NCBI GenBank assembly: GCA_963719135.1
Contig: CAVRAZ010000005.1
Location: forward strand, 238,299 to 302,298
Length of the DNA stretch: 64,000 nucleotides
Direction of reading: 5' to 3'
From: CAVRAZ01 sp963719135
Lineage (GTDB): Bacteria; Pseudomonadota; Gammaproteobacteria; DSM-19610
Shown: one piece after another, positions 1 through 9,310 of the stretch
How the letters are laid out: every line of letters starts with the position of its first letter
Numbering within the stretch: the stretch's first letter is position 1
The notes under the pieces: model-generated
Databases searched by the model: none
The model's input: only the letters and a program-made list of their open reading frames with translations
Told to the model about the DNA's origin: nothing
Program-made: the position numbers and the translations under genes

Positions 1-861
1 CAGCAGACCCTTCGCCGCCATTTCGATCCCAATGCCGTCCAGGTAAGCACCCTCCTGAGCATCAAGACCGGTGGTTGTCCCGAAGACTGTGCCTATTGTC
101 CCCAAAGCGTGCATCACGCGACATCGGTTGAAGCTGATGCCCTGATGGCAGTGGATGATGTGGTGGCCGCGGCAAGGCGGGCCAGGGAATCCGGCGCGAG
201 CCGTTTTTGCATGGGCGCGGCCTGGCGCAATCCGCGCGGCAGGAGCTTCGAACGGGTGCTGGAGATGGTCGAACGCGTTCGCGCCGAAGGACTGGAAACC
301 TGCATGACGCTGGGCATGCTGGAGGCCGAACAGGCGGAACGCCTCAAACAGGCGGGGCTGGACTACTACAACCACAACCTCGACACGTCACCCGAGTTCT
401 ACGGCAACATCATCAGCACGCGCACCTATCAGGACCGCCTCGACACGCTGCGGCACGTGCGCGATGCCGGTATCAGCGTCTGTTGCGGTGGAATCGTCGG
501 CATGGGCGAGACGCGGGCCGATCGGGCGTCCTTTTTGCGCGCGCTCGCGAATCAGAAGCCGCACCCTGAGAGTGTGCCCATCAACGAACTGGTGAAAGTC
601 GAGGGCACGCCGCTGGAAAATGAGGCCGCGCTCGATCCGTTCGAGTTCGTGCGGACCGTTGCGGTCGCACGCATCCTGATGCCCCTGTCGTATGTGCGGC
701 TGTCGGCTGGCCGTGAGCAGATGTCGGACGCGACGCAGGCCTTGTGCTTCCTCGCCGGCGCCAATTCGATTTTCTACGGAGAAAAGCTCCTGACCACCGG
801 CAACCCGGACGCGGAGCACGATCGGCGCCTGTTCGAGCGTCTGGGCTTGCATCCTGCCTGA
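1..861 (+). CDS. bioB: Biotin synthase BioB (5' end outside window)
   Basis: Radical-SAM enzyme that inserts sulfur into dethiobiotin, the last step of biotin synthesis. The reading frame is open from base 1, so the gene starts upstream of the window. The [4Fe-4S]-SAM cysteine motif CxxxCxxC is visible as CPEDCAYC (bases about 85-108), before the first internal ATG at 109. The Y-N-H-N-L-D-T-S segment and the GGIVGMGE motif are typical of BioB. The C-terminal part is complete and stops at 861, three bases before bioF. It is the first visible gene of a tightly packed bioB-F-H-C-D operon. Family identification is secure; only the N-terminus is missing. Confidence 0.97.
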   Translation, partial: QQTLRRHFDPNAVQVSTLLSIKTGGCPEDCAYCPQSVHHATSVEADALMAVDDVVAAARRARESGASRFCMGAAWRNPRGRSFERVLEMVERVRAEGLETCMTLGMLEAEQAERLKQAGLDYYNHNLDTSPEFYGNIISTRTYQDRLDTLRHVRDAGISVCCGGIVGMGETRADRASFLRALANQKPHPESVPINELVKVEGTPLENEAALDPFEFVRTVAVARILMPLSYVRLSAGREQMSDATQALCFLAGANSIFYGEKLLTTGNPDAEHDRRLFERLGLHPA

Positions 862-864
862 ATC

Positions 865-2031
865 ATGCGCGATCTAGCGGCCGTCCTGGACGAACGCCGC
901 CGCCAGGGCCTGTACCGGACACGGCAAAGTCTGAGCGGACCGCAGGGCGTCCGCCTGACCATCGACGGCACGGACTATCTGTCTTTCTGCAGCAACGACT
1001 ACCTGGGTCTCGCCAATCATCCCGATGTGCGCAAAGCCTTCATCGAAGGCGTCGATCGTTTCGGTGTCGGCAGCGGCGCGGCGCATCTGATTACGGGGCA
1101 CAGCTACGCGCATGAGGCGCTGGAAGAGGATCTGGCGTTATTCCTCGGCTGCCGCCGCACCCTGGTTTTTTCGACCGGCTATATGGCTAATCTGGGCGTG
1201 ATCGATGCGCTATTGGACAACAGCGCATCGATCTACGAAGACCGTCTGAATCATGCGTCGCTGCTTGACGGCGCGCGCTTGTGCGGCGCCAGCCTGAAGC
1301 GGTTTCGTCACGCCGACCCGGACGCACTCGCGCGCAAGATGGCTGCCGACGGCACGGAGACCGACGATCTGATTGCGACCGATGGCGTGTTCAGCATGGA
1401 CGGTGATTGCGCCCCGTTGAAAGTGCTCGCCGCTATCGCGGACGCGCACCGGAGTTGGCTGCTGGTGGACGACGCGCACGGCTTCGGTGTGCTGGGCGAC
1501 GCGGGGCGCGGCTGGTTTCATGATCAACTGGGGGTGCCCACGGGCAATCACATCCTGATGGCCACCCTGGGAAAGGCGTGTGGCACGTTTGGCGCATTTG
1601 TCGCGGGCGATGACGACCTGGTCGAAACGCTGATACAACAGGCGCGCACCTATATATATACGACGGCGCCGCCCCCCGCAGTTGCCTGGGCGACGCGCGA
1701 AGCCTTGCGGCAACTTCAGAAAGCCGATGAGCGCCGCGCACATCTGCATCGGTTGATCGCGCAGTTCCGCGCGGGGGCGGTGACGCGGGGATTGCCGCTG
1801 GAACCGTCGACCAGCCCGATTCAGCCGCTGATTGTCGGCGACGCAGCCGCAGCGTCCGACTTGAGCGATGCATTGCGCCGCCGGGGCATCCTGGTGACGG
1901 CAATACGGCCGCCGACGGTGCCGAAAGGAACCGCGCGTCTGCGCATCACGTTTTCCGCCAGTCACAGCGTGGCAGACGTGGCGTCGCTGCTCGAAGTGTT
2001 GGCTGCAGCCTTCGGAGCGCCCCGCACATGA
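865..2031 (+). CDS. bioF: 8-amino-7-oxononanoate synthase BioF
   Basis: PLP enzyme that condenses pimeloyl-ACP (or -CoA) with alanine to KAPA, the first step of the biotin ring pathway. 388 aa, the normal family length. Visible motifs are the N-terminal FCSNDYLGLA, the DDAHGFGVLG segment that binds PLP through its Asp, and the Schiff-base lysine in TLGKACGTFG. Begins with ATG three bases after the bioB stop and its TGA overlaps the ATG of bioH by 4 bp, so it is translationally coupled. Confidence 0.97.
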   Translation: MRDLAAVLDERRRQGLYRTRQSLSGPQGVRLTIDGTDYLSFCSNDYLGLANHPDVRKAFIEGVDRFGVGSGAAHLITGHSYAHEALEEDLALFLGCRRTLVFSTGYMANLGVIDALLDNSASIYEDRLNHASLLDGARLCGASLKRFRHADPDALARKMAADGTETDDLIATDGVFSMDGDCAPLKVLAAIADAHRSWLLVDDAHGFGVLGDAGRGWFHDQLGVPTGNHILMATLGKACGTFGAFVAGDDDLVETLIQQARTYIYTTAPPPAVAWATREALRQLQKADERRAHLHRLIAQFRAGAVTRGLPLEPSTSPIQPLIVGDAAAASDLSDALRRRGILVTAIRPPTVPKGTARLRITFSASHSVADVASLLEVLAAAFGAPRT

Positions 2032-2810
2032 GCCTGGCGATACAAGCGCGGGGGCAGGGGCCCGATCTGGTGCTGCTCCACGGGTGGGGGCTGCACTCCG
2101 GCGTCTGGTCGCCGTTCGTCGACCAACTGGCGGGGCGATTTACCTGCCACCTCATCGATCTGCCCGGACACGGCGACAGCCCGCTGGACGGCTGCCACGA
2201 TCTGGACGATTGGGTCGACGCCGTATGTGGGGTCGCGCCGCCGCGCGCCAACTGGATCGGTTGGTCGCTGGGCGGACTGGTTGCGCAACAGGCGGCCTTG
2301 CGCCACCCGGACAGGGTCAGCGGGGTGGTGCTCGCAGCGTCGACGCCGCGCTTCGTAACCGCGCCGGACTGGCCGTGTGCGGTCAGTGGGGAGTCGCTTG
2401 GCTTGTTCGTCGACGAGTACGAGACGGACTTCGAGCGTGTGCTGCAGCGGTTTCTGACCCTGCAGGTCAGCGGCAGCCGCGACCGGTCGGCCACACTACA
2501 GATACTGCGCGCCGAGTTTGCGCGGAAACCGCCGCCGCGGCCGGACGGCCTGCGCGCCGGCCTGGAAATACTGAAAACCGCTGATTTCCGGGAGGCGCTC
2601 CCGGCGTTTCCGGTGCCGCTCTATTTTCTGCTCGGTGAATTCGACATGCTGATCCCGGCGCCAATCGTATCGCGACTGGGCGACGTGCCCGTCAGGCTGG
2701 TCGAGGGTGCGGGACACGCGCCGTTCATTTCACACGCTGACCTCTGTGCGGGTACCGTAGCACAGTGGTTGATCGATTCAGACGAGTCGGAATCCATTGG
2801 CGGAAGATAA
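2028..2810 (+). CDS. bioH: Pimeloyl-ACP methyl ester carboxylesterase BioH
   Basis: Alpha/beta hydrolase that removes the methyl ester from pimeloyl-ACP methyl ester, ending the BioC-BioH route to the pimelate moiety. 260 aa, the usual size. The oxyanion/HGW segment LLHGWGLHSGVW, the nucleophile elbow GWSLGG (Ser) and the C-terminal GAGHAPF (catalytic His) are all present. Overlaps bioF by ATGA and bioC by 14 bp. The position between bioF and bioC separates it from other small alpha/beta hydrolases. Confidence 0.95.
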   Translation: MSLAIQARGQGPDLVLLHGWGLHSGVWSPFVDQLAGRFTCHLIDLPGHGDSPLDGCHDLDDWVDAVCGVAPPRANWIGWSLGGLVAQQAALRHPDRVSGVVLAASTPRFVTAPDWPCAVSGESLGLFVDEYETDFERVLQRFLTLQVSGSRDRSATLQILRAEFARKPPPRPDGLRAGLEILKTADFREALPAFPVPLYFLLGEFDMLIPAPIVSRLGDVPVRLVEGAGHAPFISHADLCAGTVAQWLIDSDESESIGGR

Positions 2811-3648
2811 TGACTTCGAGCTGGACCGACGCTTGGCACGCGCCTCGTTCGACCGTGCGGCGGCGCACTACGATCAGGCGGCGGTGTTGCAGCATGAGGT
2901 GGAGTCACGCCTGCTGGAGCGCCTCGGGCTCGTCAAGCTGGACCCGTTGCACGTTCTCGATCTGGGCTGCGGCACAGGTCGCGGCAGCGCGGCACTGTTG
3001 GGACGCTACAAGCGCGCGCACGTGGTGGCGTGCGATATCGCCACCAACATGCTGGCGCAAACGCGCGCCCGCGGACGCTGGCTGCGCCGGCCGTCGTGCG
3101 TCGGCGGCGACGCCGAATGGCTGCCGTTCGCGGACAACAGTTTCGATCTGGTGTATTCCAACCTGATGCTGCAGTGGTGCGATGATCTCGACCGGGCATT
3201 TCGCGAAATCAGTCGGGTGCTGGCCCCCGGCGGTCTGTTGATTTTCACGACGTTCGGTCCCGACACCCTGAAGGAGTTGCGCGGCAGCTGGTCCCAGGTC
3301 GATCGCTATACGCACGTGAATGCCTTCATGGACATGCACGACATCGGCGATGCACTGCTGCGCTGCGGTCTGGCCGAGCCGGTCATGGATGTCGAGCGAC
3401 TCACCGTCACCTACCGGGACGTGCGCGGCCTGATGCGGGACCTGAAGGCGATCGGCGCCCACAATGTCACGCGCGGCCGTTCGCGCGGCCTGACCGGCAA
3501 ACAGAGACTGATACAATTCATCGCCGCTTACGAGCGATACCGCCGTGCCGACGGTCTGCTGCCGGCCAGCTACGAAGTCGTCAACGGTCATGCCTGGGCG
3601 CGCGACCGGGCGGTGTCGATTCCGCTCGACCGGTTGAAGAAGACATGA
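2797..3648 (+). CDS. bioC: Malonyl-ACP O-methyltransferase BioC
   Basis: SAM-dependent methyltransferase that methylates malonyl-ACP, letting fatty-acid synthesis build the pimeloyl chain. 283 aa. Motif I reads VLDLGCGTGRGS, followed by an acidic VVACDIA strand and the SNLMLQWCDD motif typical of BioC. The best start is TTG at 2797, inside the last codons of bioH, because the reading frame needs the N-terminal DRRLARASFDRAAAHYD helix typical of the family. Its stop overlaps the bioD start by 4 bp. Confidence 0.95.
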   Translation: MAEDNDFELDRRLARASFDRAAAHYDQAAVLQHEVESRLLERLGLVKLDPLHVLDLGCGTGRGSAALLGRYKRAHVVACDIATNMLAQTRARGRWLRRPSCVGGDAEWLPFADNSFDLVYSNLMLQWCDDLDRAFREISRVLAPGGLLIFTTFGPDTLKELRGSWSQVDRYTHVNAFMDMHDIGDALLRCGLAEPVMDVERLTVTYRDVRGLMRDLKAIGAHNVTRGRSRGLTGKQRLIQFIAAYERYRRADGLLPASYEVVNGHAWARDRAVSIPLDRLKKT

Positions 3649-4352
3649 CGTCGGGTCTGTTCGTCACCGGTACGGACACCGGCGTCGGCAAGACCCGCGT
3701 GGCGGCTGCGCTCGTGGCCTGGGGCACCCTCGAGGGTTTGCGGATGGCCGCCATGAAGCCGGTCGCGACCGGCTGTCATTGGACCGAAGCAGGCTTGCGC
3801 AATGAAGATGCGCAACATCTGATGGCGTGCGCATCAGCGCCGGCAGAGTACGAACTGGTCAACCCCTATGCGTTCGAGCCGCCGGTGGCGCCGCACCTCG
3901 CGGCTGCCGCGGCGGGCGCGGCGATCGACAAGGCGCATATCCTTGCTTCATTCCGGCGGTTGGCCGGCGCCGCCGACCGGGTGATCGTCGAAGGCGTCGG
4001 CGGCTGGAAGGTTCCGATCAACCTGTCCGAAACGATGGAGGATGTCGCCACAGCCTTGGGCCTGCCCGTGGTTCTGGTCATCGGCGTGCGCTTGGGCTGT
4101 CTCAATCACGCACTGCTGACGGCCGAAGCCATCGAGCGCAGCGGCCTGCGGATGGCGGGCTGGGTAGCCAATCATATCGATGAGGACTGCGCGCTGGCCG
4201 GCCGGAACGTAGAGACCCTGTGCGCCATGCTGGACTGCCCGCCGCTGGCCGTCGTGCCCTGGTCCCGGGACGGTGCGCCGACAACTGCGCAGCGGTTCGA
4301 CCGGGCGCGAATGCAGCGGCTGTTGTCTTGGCCGCGCGAGTTCGGGTCATGA
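3645..4352 (+). CDS. bioD: Dethiobiotin synthetase BioD
   Basis: ATP-dependent carboxylase closing the ureido ring of dethiobiotin from DAPA and CO2. 235 aa. The P-loop is GTDTGVGKT at the N-terminus; MKPVATGC and VEGVGGWKVP are the conserved substrate and ATP-binding segments. Last gene of the operon, coupled to bioC by ATGA. bioA (DAPA aminotransferase) is not in the visible part and would be upstream or elsewhere. Confidence 0.96.
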   Translation: MTSGLFVTGTDTGVGKTRVAAALVAWGTLEGLRMAAMKPVATGCHWTEAGLRNEDAQHLMACASAPAEYELVNPYAFEPPVAPHLAAAAAGAAIDKAHILASFRRLAGAADRVIVEGVGGWKVPINLSETMEDVATALGLPVVLVIGVRLGCLNHALLTAEAIERSGLRMAGWVANHIDEDCALAGRNVETLCAMLDCPPLAVVPWSRDGAPTTAQRFDRARMQRLLSWPREFGS

Positions 4353-4736
4353 CAATAGCCGGAACCTAGTTTCTCCGCTCGGAAGACGGGAACACGGGGA
4401 AGTCCTCGCGTCCGGCCGTGCGGGGTTCTTGAAATTGCGAGTGTGGCTGCCGCCGTCGGGCTGCGTCATCAATATCCGCGCCGAAACATCCGACCCGGCC
4501 GATCGCACCCAATTTCCGGTGGCGAGAAAGCAGCGGTATCACCGATCAAAAAAGATTGTATCTATAAGAATATGCTTATTTACTAACTAATCGAGGTATA
4601 AGTTGGTGATATGGCGAATTTTTGCAACGGCAAATCGTTATTTCTTGTTGCGCACGTTTGGAACGCTGGGGTAGCATTCGGGGCGCTTGAACGCGTGCTT
4701 GATCTGGGTCTGCGACCGCGCGTCCGGAGGTTTGGG
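4353..4736. promoter_or_regulatory. Intergenic region with AT-rich palindrome upstream of the cox cluster
   Basis: About 380 bases between bioD and the preferred start of the DUF2244 gene. No convincing gene is seen. From about 4545 the sequence becomes markedly AT-rich, and 4564-4579 reads ATAAGAATATGCTTAT, an interrupted palindrome (ATAAG/CTTAT arms). This is a plausible operator or promoter for the oxidase cluster, but the binding protein is unknown. An in-frame ATG at 4611 would extend the next gene into this region, but a well-placed Shine-Dalgarno favours 4737. Confidence 0.35.
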
Positions 4737-5219
4737 GTGGTAGCAACGCACTTCGACAGCGAGTCGGCCACCCGACAATTCCTGATCCGACCGAATTGTT
4801 CCCTGTCCTGGAAAGAGGCGAAGCGTTTCTATTTCGGGATGGTTGCGGTGTCGATGAGCATCGCATTGCTGTTCGCGTCGCGCGGGCTCTGGCTGGTTCT
4901 GCCGTTCGCGGGTCTGGAAATGCTGGTGCTCGGCGGTGCGTTGTACTGTGTCGCGCAGCGTGCGCGGCGCTGGCAGTTGGTCCTGGTCGGCCGCGATAAA
5001 GTTGAAATCTGCAACCTTGGGCGTTCCCCCGCGCCTGGCGTGATCCTGCAGCGCGCGTGGGCCCGGGTTGAGTTGCAGAGTCCGGACCACGCCTGGTACC
5101 CGAGCCGTCTGACCATTGGTTCGCACGGTCGATTCGTCGAGATCGGTCGCTGTCTGAGTGACACAGAGCGGTCGCTGCTGGCCGAGGAGTTGAGTTTGGC
5201 GCTGCGTTCGGCCGCATGA
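4737..5219 (+). CDS. DUF2244 membrane protein
   Basis: About 160 aa with two adjacent hydrophobic helices (around residues 28-75 from the GTG start), matching the DUF2244 family found beside cytochrome c oxidase genes in proteobacteria. Function is unknown. The frame extends to an ATG at 4611, but GGAGG at about 4726-4730 lies six bases before GTG 4737 and the conserved domain begins right after it (TRQFLIRPNCSLSWKEA). Ends about 50 bases before coxB, and is probably co-transcribed with it. Confidence 0.75.
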   Translation: MVATHFDSESATRQFLIRPNCSLSWKEAKRFYFGMVAVSMSIALLFASRGLWLVLPFAGLEMLVLGGALYCVAQRARRWQLVLVGRDKVEICNLGRSPAPGVILQRAWARVELQSPDHAWYPSRLTIGSHGRFVEIGRCLSDTERSLLAEELSLALRSAA

Positions 5220-5269
5220 GCCGTTTGCCGAATATAACTACGTTGGGAGCTGGAAGGAGAGACGCTGGC

Positions 5270-6397
5270 ATGTTGGCACGAAAAGCAAGACAGATACTGA
5301 CCCCGCTGGCCTGTGCGGCGCTGATGCTGGGATCCGCATCGGCATCCGCCGACTACGCGCTGAACATGCGCCGCGGCGTCACCCCGATCAGCCACGAGGC
5401 CTACGACCTCCACATGATGATCTTCTATGTCTGTGTGGCGATCGGAACCGTGGTCTTCGGCACGATGATTATTTCCATGATCAAGCACCGTAAGTCGAAG
5501 GGCGCGACGCCGGCGCAGTTTCACGAGAGCACGGCGGTCGAAATCGCCTGGACCATCGTGCCGTTTCTGATCCTGATCGGCATGGCGATACCGGCGACCA
5601 AGGCGCTGGTGGCGATGGAGGACACCAGCAATTCCGACGTCACCATCAAGGTGACCGGCTATCAGTGGAAATGGGGCTACGATTACGTCGACGAAGGCGT
5701 CAGCTTCATCGCCTCCCTCGCGACACCGCACAGCCAGGTCGTCAACGAACAGCCCAAGGACAAGAACTACCTCCTCGAGGTCGACAACCCCCTGGTGGTG
5801 CCGATCAACAAGAAAGTCCGGTTGCTGATCACGTCGAGCGACGTCATCCATGCCTGGTGGGTTCCGGAACTGGGCATGAAGAAAGACGCGATCCCCGGCT
5901 TCGTCAACCAGATGTGGTTCAAGATCGAAAAGGAAGGCACCTACCGCGGCCAGTGCGCCGAGTTGTGCGGCAAGGATCATGGCTTCATGCCGATCGTGGT
6001 GGTCGCCAAGAACGACGCTGATTACCAGCAGTGGCTGGTTGCGCAGAAGACCGCGTCCGATGCAGACGCCGCCGCCGTGGACAAGGAGTGGTCGAAATCG
6101 GACCTGATGGCGCGTGGCGAGAAGGTCTACTTCGCCAACTGCAAGGCCTGCCATCAGGAAACCGGTGAAGGTATGCCGCCGGCAATTCCGGCGCTGAAGG
6201 GCAGTGCGATTGCCACCGGCCCCATCGATGCTCACCTGGATCGCGTCATGAACGGCAAGCCCGGTACGGCGATGGCCGCGTTCGGCATCCAGTTGAGCGA
6301 TATCGATATCGCCTCCGTGATTACCTACGAGCGTAACTCCTGGGGCAACGACACCGGCGATCTGATTCAGCCTTCTGCAGTAAAAGCCGCCCGCTAG
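5270..6397 (+). CDS. coxB: Cytochrome c oxidase subunit II with fused cytochrome c domain
   Basis: Carries the CuA centre that takes electrons from cytochrome c into the aa3 oxidase. About 375 aa: signal peptide ending ASASA, two transmembrane helices, the CuA domain with C-A-E-L-C-G-K-D-H-G-F-M ligands, then a C-terminal heme c domain with CKACH. ATG 5270 follows AAGGAG about 11 bases upstream. An upstream in-frame ATG at 5216 overlaps the previous gene and would precede the signal peptide, so it is less likely. coxA follows after about 20 bases. Confidence 0.95.
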   Translation: MLARKARQILTPLACAALMLGSASASADYALNMRRGVTPISHEAYDLHMMIFYVCVAIGTVVFGTMIISMIKHRKSKGATPAQFHESTAVEIAWTIVPFLILIGMAIPATKALVAMEDTSNSDVTIKVTGYQWKWGYDYVDEGVSFIASLATPHSQVVNEQPKDKNYLLEVDNPLVVPINKKVRLLITSSDVIHAWWVPELGMKKDAIPGFVNQMWFKIEKEGTYRGQCAELCGKDHGFMPIVVVAKNDADYQQWLVAQKTASDADAAAVDKEWSKSDLMARGEKVYFANCKACHQETGEGMPPAIPALKGSAIATGPIDAHLDRVMNGKPGTAMAAFGIQLSDIDIASVITYERNSWGNDTGDLIQPSAVKAAR

Positions 6398-6416
6398 GGT
6401 TGTGGAGGAAGACGTT

Positions 6417-7994
6417 ATGAGCACAGCGACGACACACGAAGCACATCACCACGGCCCCGAGCGCGGACTGCTGCGTTGGGTGTTTACCACCAACCACAAG
6501 GATATAGGCACGCTCTACCTGCTGTTCGCGCTCCTGATGTTCTTCGTCGGCGGCTCCATGGCGATGATCATCCGCGCTGAGCTGTTCGAACCGGGCCTCC
6601 AGTTCGTCAACCCTCAGTTTTTCAATTCCATGACGACCATGCACGCGCTGGTCATGATTTTCGGCGCCGTCATGCCGGCCTTCGTCGGTCTGGCCAACTG
6701 GCTGATACCGATGATGATCGGCGCGCCCGACATGGCGCTGCCGCGCATGAACAACTGGAGCTTCTGGATCCTGCCGTTCGCGTTCTCGATTCTGCTGTCG
6801 ACGCTGTTCATGCAAGGCGGCGCGCCGGCCGGCGGCTGGACCATGTATCCGCCGCTCGTGCTGCAGACAGGTGATGCCTTCCCGTTTCTGATTTTCGCGG
6901 TGCACCTGATGGGTATTTCCTCCATCATGGGTGCAATCAATATCATCGTGACCATCGTCAACATGCGCGCGCCGGGCATGACGCTGATGAAAATGCCGTT
7001 GTTCGTCTGGACCTGGCTGATTACGGCGTACCTGCTGATCGCGGTCATGCCGGTGCTCGCCGGCTCGGTGACGATGCTGCTGACCGACCGGTTCTTCGGC
7101 ACCTCTTTCTTTAACGCGGCCGGCGGCGGCGATCCCGTCATGTTCCAGCACATCTTCTGGTTCTTCGGGCACCCGGAAGTGTACATCATGATTCTGCCGG
7201 CATTCGGCATCGTTTCGCAGATCATTCCGACGTTCGCGCGCAAGCCGTTGTTCGGCTACAGCTCGATGGTGTACGCCACCGCTTCGATCGCCTTCCTGTC
7301 GTTCATCGTCTGGGCGCACCACATGTTCACCGTGGGCATACCGCTGACCGGCGAATTGTTCTTCATGTACGCGACCATGCTGATCGCGGTGCCGACCGGC
7401 GTGAAGGTGTTCAACTGGGTGTCGACCATGTGGCGGGGTTCGATGACGTTCGAGACCCCGATGCTGTTCGCCATCGGCTTTGTCATCATGTTCACCATCG
7501 GCGGATTCTCGGGCCTGATGCTGGCCATCACCCCCGTGGACTTCCAGTACCACGATACCTATTTCGTCGTGGCCCATTTCCATTACGTGCTGGTCACGGG
7601 CGCCGTGTTCGCGATCATGGCGGCGACCTACTACTGGATACCCAAGTGGACCGGCCACATGTACGACGAGAAGCTGGGCAAGCTGCATTTCTGGCTGTCG
7701 ACGGTCTCGGTGAACGTGCTGTTCTTCCCGCAGCACTTTCTGGGGCTGGCCGGCATGCCGCGCCGTATTCCGGACTACGCGGTGCAGTTCACGGGATTCA
7801 ACCAGATCTCCAGTATCGGCGGCTTCGCGTTCGGCCTCTCTCAGTTGCTGTTTGCCTACATTATCTTCAAGTGTATCCGCGGCGGTGTGAAGGCTACCGA
7901 CCGTGTCTGGGAAGGCGCGCATGGTCTGGAGTTCGAGCACCTGCCGTCGCCGCCTCCATACCACAGCTTCGAGACTGCGCCTGAGGTCAAGTAA
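6417..7994 (+). CDS. coxA: Cytochrome c oxidase subunit I (aa3 type)
   Basis: Catalytic heme-copper subunit, about 525 aa and 12 transmembrane helices. The N-terminal TTNHKDIGTLY motif, the heme ligand context TMHALVMIF, the FFGHPEVY segment (CuB His, cross-linked Tyr and the proton-path Glu of A1-type oxidases) and HHMFTVG are visible. ATG 6417 is preceded by GGAGG; an in-frame GTG at 6402 is less likely. It normally needs heme A, yet no heme A synthase lies in this cluster. Confidence 0.97.
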   Translation: MSTATTHEAHHHGPERGLLRWVFTTNHKDIGTLYLLFALLMFFVGGSMAMIIRAELFEPGLQFVNPQFFNSMTTMHALVMIFGAVMPAFVGLANWLIPMMIGAPDMALPRMNNWSFWILPFAFSILLSTLFMQGGAPAGGWTMYPPLVLQTGDAFPFLIFAVHLMGISSIMGAINIIVTIVNMRAPGMTLMKMPLFVWTWLITAYLLIAVMPVLAGSVTMLLTDRFFGTSFFNAAGGGDPVMFQHIFWFFGHPEVYIMILPAFGIVSQIIPTFARKPLFGYSSMVYATASIAFLSFIVWAHHMFTVGIPLTGELFFMYATMLIAVPTGVKVFNWVSTMWRGSMTFETPMLFAIGFVIMFTIGGFSGLMLAITPVDFQYHDTYFVVAHFHYVLVTGAVFAIMAATYYWIPKWTGHMYDEKLGKLHFWLSTVSVNVLFFPQHFLGLAGMPRRIPDYAVQFTGFNQISSIGGFAFGLSQLLFAYIIFKCIRGGVKATDRVWEGAHGLEFEHLPSPPPYHSFETAPEVK

Positions 7995-8058
7995 AAGACG
8001 GGCATGGGGGCGCCGTGTCGTGTCACGCGGCGCTCCGACTTCGTTGCGGTGAACGAGA

Positions 8059-8166
8059 GTGGCGGAAACGAACAGGAAGAAACGCTCCTATTGGCTGGCC
8101 GGCATGCTGGGCTTGGTCGCGCTGGCTATTTATGCGGCCTTCATCTGGATGACCGGGAGAAGTTGA
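8059..8166 (+). CDS. Small cytochrome oxidase assembly protein (35 aa)
   Basis: GTG-initiated reading frame of 35 codons: a basic N-terminus (NRKKRS) followed by one transmembrane helix and a short tail. It sits between coxA and ctaG, exactly where many beta- and gammaproteobacteria encode a 30-40 aa single-helix cytochrome oxidase assembly protein. Stops four bases before the ctaG ATG. The Shine-Dalgarno is weak. The call rests on position and topology rather than strong sequence similarity. Confidence 0.6.
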   Translation: MAETNRKKRSYWLAGMLGLVALAIYAAFIWMTGRS

Positions 8167-8170
8167 ACGA

Positions 8171-8362
8171 ATGTCGGACCGAGCCGGCACAGATAACCGG
8201 CGGGTGTTGAGGCGGCTGCTGTTCCTTGTGGCGGGGATGTTCGGGTTCGTGTTCGCGCTGGTGCCGCTGTGCAACGTGTTTTGCTATTGGACGGGGATGA
8301 ACGGCAAGACCAGCTTGACGCTGGCCTGCACGTTTTTTGATAAACAGAACCAGACGGATTGA
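8171..8362 (+). pseudogene. ctaG: CtaG/Cox11 copper chaperone, truncated to its membrane anchor
   Basis: Cox11/CtaG normally has a transmembrane anchor plus a periplasmic Cu(I)-binding domain, about 180-200 aa, and delivers copper to CuB. Here only 63 codons remain. The anchor and the conserved FALVPLCNVFCYWTGMNGKT junction are present, then 16 unrelated residues and a stop. No periplasmic domain or CFCF copper motif is found in any frame, because coxC starts only 27 bases later. This is a clean loss of about 400 bases, not a frameshift. It may be non-functional, with another chaperone replacing it. Confidence 0.8.
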
Positions 8363-8388
8363 AAATTTGCCTTGAAGAGGATTGAGGA

Positions 8389-9249
8389 ATGACCCAAGCG
8401 CATGGTGGTTACTATGTTCCCCACGGCACGACCTGGCCGATTGTCGGTTCCATCGGACTGACGACAACGGTCGTCGGTTTTGCCCATTTTCTGAACGGCT
8501 CGCCAAGCGGATTGAAGGTGATGTTCCTTGGCGTGGCGATCATACTGCTGATGATGTTCGGCTGGTTCGGGACCGTCATCCGCGAAAGCGAATCCGGCAC
8601 GTATAACGAGCAGGTCGACAAGTCGTTCCGCTGGGGCATGAGCTGGTTCATCTTTTCCGAGGTGATGTTCTTTGCCGCGTTCTTCGGGGCGCTCTACTAC
8701 GCGCGCGTCTTCTCCGTGCCCTGGCTGGGCGGCGGCCATCCGGTGACCAACCAGGTGCTGTGGGGCGGCTACGAAGCGGCGTGGCCGACCAACGGGCCGG
8801 GCAACATCGGCGGCGCCTTCGAATCCATGGAGGCGTGGGGGATTCCCGCGATCAATACGCTGCTGCTGCTGTCCAGCGGCGTGACCGTGACCCTGGCACA
8901 CTGGGCGCTGAAGAAACAGCAACGGACAGCGCTGGTGCTCTGGCTGTGCGCCACCATTGCCCTGGGCGCGACCTTTATCGGGCTGCAGGCCAAGGAGTAC
9001 ATCCACGCCTACCATGAGTTGAACCTGACGCTGGGTTCGGGCATCTACGGCTCGACCTTTTTCATGTTGACCGGGTTCCACGGCATGCACGTGACGATCG
9101 GCGCCATCATGCTGACCACCATCATGCTGCGCTGCGCAAAAGGTCATTTCACGCCCGACCGTCACTTCGCGTTCGAGGCGGTCGCCTGGTACTGGCACTT
9201 TGTCGACGTGGTCTGGCTGGGCCTGTTCATCTTCGTGTACGTGCTCTAG
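8389..9249 (+). CDS. coxC: Cytochrome c oxidase subunit III
   Basis: 286-aa, seven-helix subunit that stabilises the catalytic core and proton uptake. Visible features are YYVPHGTTWP at the N-terminus, WGMSWFIFSEVMFFAAFFGALYYAR and the C-terminal HFVDVVWLGLF typical of subunit III. The gene begins with ATG after GAGGATTGAGGA and ends 14 bases before a strong bidirectional terminator. Confidence 0.97.
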   Translation: MTQAHGGYYVPHGTTWPIVGSIGLTTTVVGFAHFLNGSPSGLKVMFLGVAIILLMMFGWFGTVIRESESGTYNEQVDKSFRWGMSWFIFSEVMFFAAFFGALYYARVFSVPWLGGGHPVTNQVLWGGYEAAWPTNGPGNIGGAFESMEAWGIPAINTLLLLSSGVTVTLAHWALKKQQRTALVLWLCATIALGATFIGLQAKEYIHAYHELNLTLGSGIYGSTFFMLTGFHGMHVTIGAIMLTTIMLRCAKGHFTPDRHFAFEAVAWYWHFVDVVWLGLFIFVYVL

Positions 9250-9256
9250 CGCGCAT

Positions 9257-9287
9257 AAAAAAACGCCGCTTCGGCGGCGTTTTTTTT
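9257..9287. terminator. Bidirectional rho-independent terminator
   Basis: Stem CGCCGC (9264-9269) and GCGGCG (9274-9279) closed by a UUCG tetraloop, flanked by seven A on the left and eight T on the right, so it works in both directions. It separates coxC (+) from the convergent DUF2909 gene (-). Confidence 0.92.
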
Positions 9288-9310
9288 GACCGGCCGGCAG
9301 CCGTCCCCAA

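Noticed and set aside
5000..6424. 500-codon minus-strand frames opposite coxB, coxA and ccoN
   Set aside because: GC-rich third-position shadows of strongly conserved plus-strand genes; no domain in the minus translations.
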